A model generated the notes under the pieces. It ran no database searches and was not told the DNA's origin. It worked only from the letters and a program-made list of their open reading frames with translations. A stretch of DNA of 64,000 nucleotides from Sabethes cyaneus (Eukaryota; Arthropoda; Insecta; Diptera; Culicidae), in contig NC_071354.1 of the NCBI RefSeq assembly GCF_943734655.1, forward strand, positions 79,235,822 through 79,299,821, given 5' to 3'. Positions 58,776-64,000 of the stretch are shown one piece after another (the first letter of the stretch is position 1; every line of letters starts with the position of its first letter). The position numbers and the translations under genes were made by a program.

Positions 58776-60308
58776 GTTTCGCAGACAAAATGGCAGTGCA
58801 CCAAGAAAGACTAACCTGATCCAGAGAGACTAAGCTCCTTGTTGGAAAATTTTCTTTCGATGTTACCGCTATTGCCTATGCTTGTCAGTCAGGTACCTCT
58901 TTTAAGTTGTTGAATTTTTAATATTGTTTTCCATAAGTTTTGGGTCTAATTTTGGATGGCTTCGTTAGAATGATGAAAGTTGGACAGCTTCGGGGGTTCA
59001 AACTTTTGGGTGTCCTTTTCTATATCTGATAATTCTGATCGAGCAAGAGTTTAAATCCAAGAGCTCGTCTTTTAAACCTCGCTCATGGAAAGTCATTACG
59101 TAGTTTGAAATGTAAACTGTGCGGAAATTTCTAGCTTCAACGCGTCATGTTGTTTTCCCAAAAGAGTAGAGAATGTCTCCAAAATTTGCAAATTGCGCAC
59201 ACTAGCTTCAAAGTAGCTTTGGACAGCCGTGACAATTTATCCGGAGGATCATACTTGTGCATTATCTGGCGTAGTTGTTGTCGTTCGACCGTATCGTATG
59301 CTGCCTTGAAGCTAACGAAAATATGGTATGTTGCGATCCCGAAATTTCTGAAGGATTTATCGCAGTGTGATAATCTGACCACTAGCCCACTTCACACTTC
59401 ACACTACCCAGCAAGTTCACTTGCCACTGGATATAAATTTTGTTAGAGTAAAATTGTGTTAATAATTGTTCTTAAGCTCTTTCGTAACTTTGGCGATCAG
59501 CTATTCTCTGATTGGCTACGAAATTATCAGAGTAGTTGGTAGACGGTAGTTTCGCAGACAAAATGGCAGTGCACCAAGAAAGACTAACCTGATCCAGAGA
59601 GACTAAGCTCCTTGTTGAAAACATAAAATGCAAATTTTCTTTCGATGCTGCCGCTATTGCCTATGCTTGTCAGTCAGGTACCTCTTTTAAGTTGTTGAAT
59701 TTTTAATATTGTTTTCTATAACTTTTGGGTCTTATTTTGGATGGCTTCGTTAGAATGATGAAAGACAGCTTCGGGGGCTCAAACTTTTGTGTGTCCTTTT
59801 CTATATCAGATAATTCTGATCGAGCAAGAGTTTAAATCCAAGAGCTCGTCTTTTGAATCTCGCTGATGGAAAGTTATTGCGTAGTTTGACATGTAGACTG
59901 TGCGGAAATTTCTAGCTTGAACTCGTCGTGTTGTTTCCCCAAAAGAGTAGAGAATGTTCCCAAAATTTGCAAGTTGGACACACTCGCTCCAAAGTAGCTT
60001 TGGACAGCCGTGACAATTTATCCGGAAAATCGTACTTCTGCAGTTTCTAGCGTAGTTGTTGTCGTTCGACCGTATCGTATGCTGCCTTGAAGCTAACGAA
60101 AATATGGTATGTTGCGATCCCGACATTCCTGGACGATTGCAGTGCGATAATCTGACCATCAGTCCACTTCACACTACCCAACAAATTCTGTTGCCACTGG
60201 AGATTAATTTATTTAGAGTAAAATTGTGTTAATAAATGTTCTTAAGCTCTTTCGTAACTTTGGCGATCAGCTGTTCTCTGTTTGACTACGAAATTATCAA
60301 CGTAGTTC
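58776..60308. repeat. Tandem duplication, two units of ~773 bp, containing a LINE fragment
   Basis: Unit 1 (58776-59548) and unit 2 (59549-60308) both start GTTTCGCAGACAAAATGGCA. Both run through the same landmarks (CTATTGCCTATGCTTGTCAG, GATAATTCTGATCGAGCAAG, TTGGCGATCAGCT). Each carries, on the minus strand, a LINE reverse-transcriptase fragment with FKAAYDTVE or its frameshifted version. The units differ by many point changes and small indels, so the duplication is not recent and is unlikely to be an assembly artefact. Confidence 0.85.
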
Positions 60309-61000
60309 CTCCTTTTGTGTTCCTCCCAAAAATTATCAATCGGTCGTTGCTGGAGGACGTTGGGACGGTTGGCGGTCTTCGGTACAATTGTTTTTATCTT
60401 CAGCCGGTCCATCTCCTCCAGTGATCTCTTGGCATAGTGGGTCAAGTGTTCATTCACGTGATACTTTTTGATGGAGACGGGCAACTTCCGGAAGGTAATA
60501 CGTACTGCATAGCACCGTCCCAAAGAAAGAACAGCATCTTGGACATTTGTTTCACACTGATCGTCAGCCCTAAAAAGACCTTCTACGGAAACTTGGAGTT
60601 CGAGATATATTTGACGTTATCGTTCACCTCCTTGGTGAGGGACGTAAAGCACCCAGCTCCTTGCCAGTCGTTACCGCAAGTATGAAGCAGGTCATCCATT
60701 ACGACGACAACGTCGTGCTTCGCCGAACAAATGTTTTTCACCAGTACCTTCCACCGCTCATTCTAAGTGGTTGCCTGCTGCTCAGGCTTGCCCATAAAAG
60801 TGTCCATTATGACCAGATGCTTTTTCACCATTTCACTGGTTGCTCCGATTTCTCGGCCCAAGAGGCGCGGATTGATGAGGCCACCTTACTCACGGTCGTC
60901 CTCTTCAGCTTCTGCTGCACTTTACGGTCGCTCAGCACCGTCGTGTCGGGCGACCGGAACCAGGCTGCCGTTCGACGGTCTCGCCTTTCTCTATAAATGT
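60240..61000 (-). pseudogene. Decayed Tc1/mariner-superfamily transposase, antisense
   Basis: Minus-strand reading gives VVVMDDLLHTCGNDWQG near 60710-60650, with the first catalytic Asp region. A K(F/Y)P-like block near 60590 and, in a frame at 60523-60242, ANRPNVLQQRPIDNFWEEHK follow. The PIDNFW motif corresponds to the PIE/DxFW block holding the third catalytic acid. Stops and shifts interrupt the frame at several places. Terminal inverted repeats were not identified. Confidence 0.7.
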
Positions 61001-63290
61001 AAATGATGGACCGGATAGATCCGGCGGACACAATATCTAACTTCTTCGCTCCGGAGTGAAGCTGCCAGTGCGAACAAAGCATCGAGAGTAGTTGCTTGAT
61101 AAGGAAAAAGATTGCTAGAGGCTGAAGCACAACTTACGGTTATTCTTTACTCTCTCGAAGTGTGAAAGAGAAATACCTTTCAGAAAAATTGGAATTTACG
61201 GTTGTTCGCAACACAGCTCTAGTTGTGACTCCTGAAAGTGAAAAGTAAGTGTTTTTGTTATATAATGCAAAACCTGCCATCCATAATTTGATTCATCCTT
61301 AAGAAAAATATCCTAATTTGCGTGTATATAAAAGTAAATAACAGGTAAATTGAAAGGTCATAATCACTGCCAACATATTTGAATTCAAAAACGATTACGA
61401 TGAAAGTACCGACACAAACATAAAATCAATTAAATCGCAAATCAGAGGTCCCAAACTATTCAACTGAATCTCTTTGTAACACAAGCAGCGATTAATGGTA
61501 CTCATCTTACCGCATAGTCACAGCTGGATATTGTTTCAAAATTTTATTCAGCGTTTTCAGCGCCATTATATCATAGAAAAAGCTATTTTTATCGCACCAA
61601 ATTTGCAAAAATAAGCTATCGTTTTGACAATGTCGCTGAAATTCTTTGGCATTTTGGTTTCTAACCACTCCGTATAACGACCATACCCCAGAACACCAAG
61701 CAAAACCCTGCAACCTTTAATAACTATCCAATTATATCAGAGTGTAAGTTGTAACAAAATTTCACTACCATACCTAGCAAGCAGTCAAATAAACTAAATC
61801 AAATTCTTAAGATCATATGTAGATTTAATATCTAACAAACATAACGACCGTTGCCAAAAAAATACTGATCCAAGAAAAAAAGAACACTTTAAAAAATGTT
61901 AGAACCATATATCTACTAAATTTGAGCGTATTTAAAAGTTAGATACTAGCAAAATCAATCATCAAGTACAGAGGAATCTTTCCCAGAAAAAAAAACAAGT
62001 AAAACTAACAATCCAGTTTTGGACTGGCGAAGCACATGTGCATTTGCTCCCCACGGATCCTTTATTTTTCTACGATATTACACTTTTCTTAGATCGGCCA
62101 GCCCTTTCATCCAGCCTCTTCGCAAGAGACCGTCGGAGAAATGAGCTCTGCTCACGGCATTTAGATTTTATAATTGAAGGAGTCTGACGTTGATGGCTCA
62201 TTGTATGTGACATTCACTTGACTCGACCTGACTTTATAGGAGCAAGAGCAGAACTTCATAATTGCCTGTATTCATCCAACGACAATGAGTAAAATATGAA
62301 TTGTTAATTTTATACGCATATTGTATCTGTTGTTGTTGATAGTATCATTTGAAGATTTATGGTAGACTTTATTTTTTTATGTGTAGAAAAAGATATAAAG
62401 AGACGTCTAACGCTACGTTACATACCAAGTGAGTTTTATTATGAGCAAAGTTTATAATAAATTAGCGAAGCGCACTTACTCACACGAACGACTAGCCCTA
62501 TAGCTACAATAAAATACAACAGCAACGGCAGTGACAAAGTCAACTTCGGTAGTCCGGTAAGGTACGCAAACAAGCAGGCAACCACAACAGGTAGAATGTA
62601 GTTTTTCTTGAACTAATATTCAAAAGAACAACACAGTACTTAATGCAGTCAACCTATAACCATATTATAGTTACTGTCAGAAATGTCAAAAACGCTAAAC
62701 CTCCACTACAGTTGTGTTAAGAAGGAAACAGTGTAAGAAAACAAAAGAAGTAAATGATAGCCGGAATGAAAAGGACAGTACACAGCACACTGAACATGAG
62801 CGGAAAGAGAACGATCGTTTGGTAAATGAAACAAACAAGTTAAAAAAATCAAGAACACAATTATTCAACAACTAAAATGGATGTTAGGAAGTCTTCAAAT
62901 AATTTCAACCTAAACTAGCAGATTGAAATGAGCAAATAACCAACCAAAAACAATATTGAATTATTCTCACTTAAAATCAAGAAGTTAGAGAAAGTAATAG
63001 AATAAATCGATGGAGAACATACCAGAGATACCAACATTAACCGGATACGAAAAATTAAATCGCAAATTAAGAAACCACACGTTAGGTCCGAGATAAAAAA
63101 ATCCGCAAAACCAAAAACACACGGTTGAGAACGCTAAGAAAATATAGGAAAATAAATTGGAATTTAAAACGTACCACATTGCACCATTTATGTACCGACG
63201 ACAGTGATGAATCACCATGTCCCGGACTCCCGGAAGCAATGAAAGTAGTCGTCATTCACTTTTCATTTAACTCGATCTTGGGCCTTACTT
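61001..63290. other. No gene recognised
   Basis: AT-rich sequence. Parts (61400-62000 and 62640-63170) resemble the A-rich style of the stretch after the kcc stop, so a very long 3' UTR or a neighbouring UTR cannot be excluded. No protein-like frame, tRNA or repeat was identified. Confidence 0.4.
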
Positions 63291-63299
63291 TCTTTACTC

Positions 63300-63870
63300 A
63301 CCTACTTATCCGTCGCTGTCCCTTAGGATTTGGCCTTCATTATAATATACCACCGAGTTAGTTAACTCGGTCCATGGCTGTCCTTCTCCAATTTCTCGAC
63401 TCTTCCACACTTTCCACTTCCACGCTTCACTTGGTCTAACCATCGAGCACGCTGCGCACCAACCAGATTCGAGGCAAAACCTCTTTTTTGCGGGGTTGTC
63501 GTCCGGCATTCTCACAACATGTGCCGCCCCATTGTACCCTTCCAGCTTAAGCAACTTTCTGAATATTGGGTTCACGGAAGAACTGCACCAGCTCGTGGTT
63601 CATCCTTCTCCTCTATATACTGTTCTCACATACACCGCCAAAGATGGTCCTAAGCACACGACGTTCAAAAAACGTCCACGTTTCGTGCTCGTAGAGAACT
63701 ACCGGTCTTATTAGCGGTGCAGACAGGACGCCAACCTATCCGGGCCCATCTTGATAAGCTCCGCTGCGACGCCATCTTTGCCTGCTGCCTTGTTGTTGTT
63801 GAGCTGTTTGATGACTTCGACCACTTCACATATTCTCAATAATTGTGCTATACTAGCTGAATAAACGATT
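63300..63870 (-). mobile_element. LINE 3'-end fragment, antisense
   Basis: On the minus strand a frame at 63575-63306 reads AAHVVRMPDDNPAKKRFCLE then CAACSMVRPSEAWKW, the C-terminal region of mosquito-type LINE ORF2. The DNA is clearly paralogous to 5740-6040: CTAACCATCGAGCACGCTGC, CGGCATTCTCACAACATG and CCTAAGCACACGACGTTC occur in both. Confidence 0.75.
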
Positions 63871-64000
63871 TGTCATCTTAATAAACAGCCCTCCCAAGAA
63901 ACATTTATGCGCTGATTAAATATTTTAGCAGCCATAATTAATCAGCCATAACTGAATATGCATCGAATAAAATTTATGTAAACAATTCTACAATACTTAT
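63871..64000. other. Window end, no feature seen
   Basis: AT-rich, with repeated ATTAATCAGCCATAA-like words and no recognised element. Confidence 0.4.

Overview
The window reads as an intron-rich, repeat-laden insect nuclear genome segment, most probably from a mosquito (Culicidae). The one host gene I can support is a K+-Cl- cotransporter of the SLC12 family, the kazachoc/kcc orthologue. It lies on the + strand. Sixteen exons between 11931 and 54267 splice in a single consistent frame: 2673 coding bases, 890 residues plus stop. They run from the end of transmembrane helix 3 to the conserved C terminus. The N-terminal ~180 residues (cytoplasmic N terminus, TM1 to most of TM3) are not found and should lie upstream. 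The mosquito assignment is inference, from the close fit to dipteran KCC and from a DD37E-type Tc1/mariner relic plus several short inverted-repeat elements.

Layout. 1-11930 is upstream intron or 5' flank. It holds a direct duplication, a small inverted-repeat element, a hAT-like MITE with a perfect 8-bp target duplication, two antisense non-LTR retrotransposon (LINE) relics and a deleted Tc1/mariner element. 11931-24603 holds exons for TM3-end to mid C-terminal domain. One intron here (15027-21494) carries about 3.5 kb of hexamer satellite. 24604-33106 is a large intron with nested LINEs and two MITEs. 33107-45006 encodes the regulatory C-terminal tail, including the two regions that align with the WNK/SPAK phosphorylation sites of vertebrate KCCs, and a candidate 60-nt cassette exon at 36243-36302. 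45007-54175 is the last intron, full of transposon relics and a 450-bp GTT microsatellite. 54176-54267 is the last coding exon. An AT-rich 3' UTR-like stretch follows to at least ~58200. After it come a 773-bp tandem duplication, an antisense mariner-type transposase relic and more LINE debris.

Nothing here is an operon or multi-gene system. The most interesting material is structural: two dispersed repeat families in which a conserved unique segment is attached to long degenerate short-period arrays; several non-autonomous elements whose ends and target duplications can be read to the base, one with an empty site in a related LINE copy; a miRNA-like hairpin; and the possible alternative exon in the KCC regulatory tail. 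Long reading frames in the simple repeats are artefacts.
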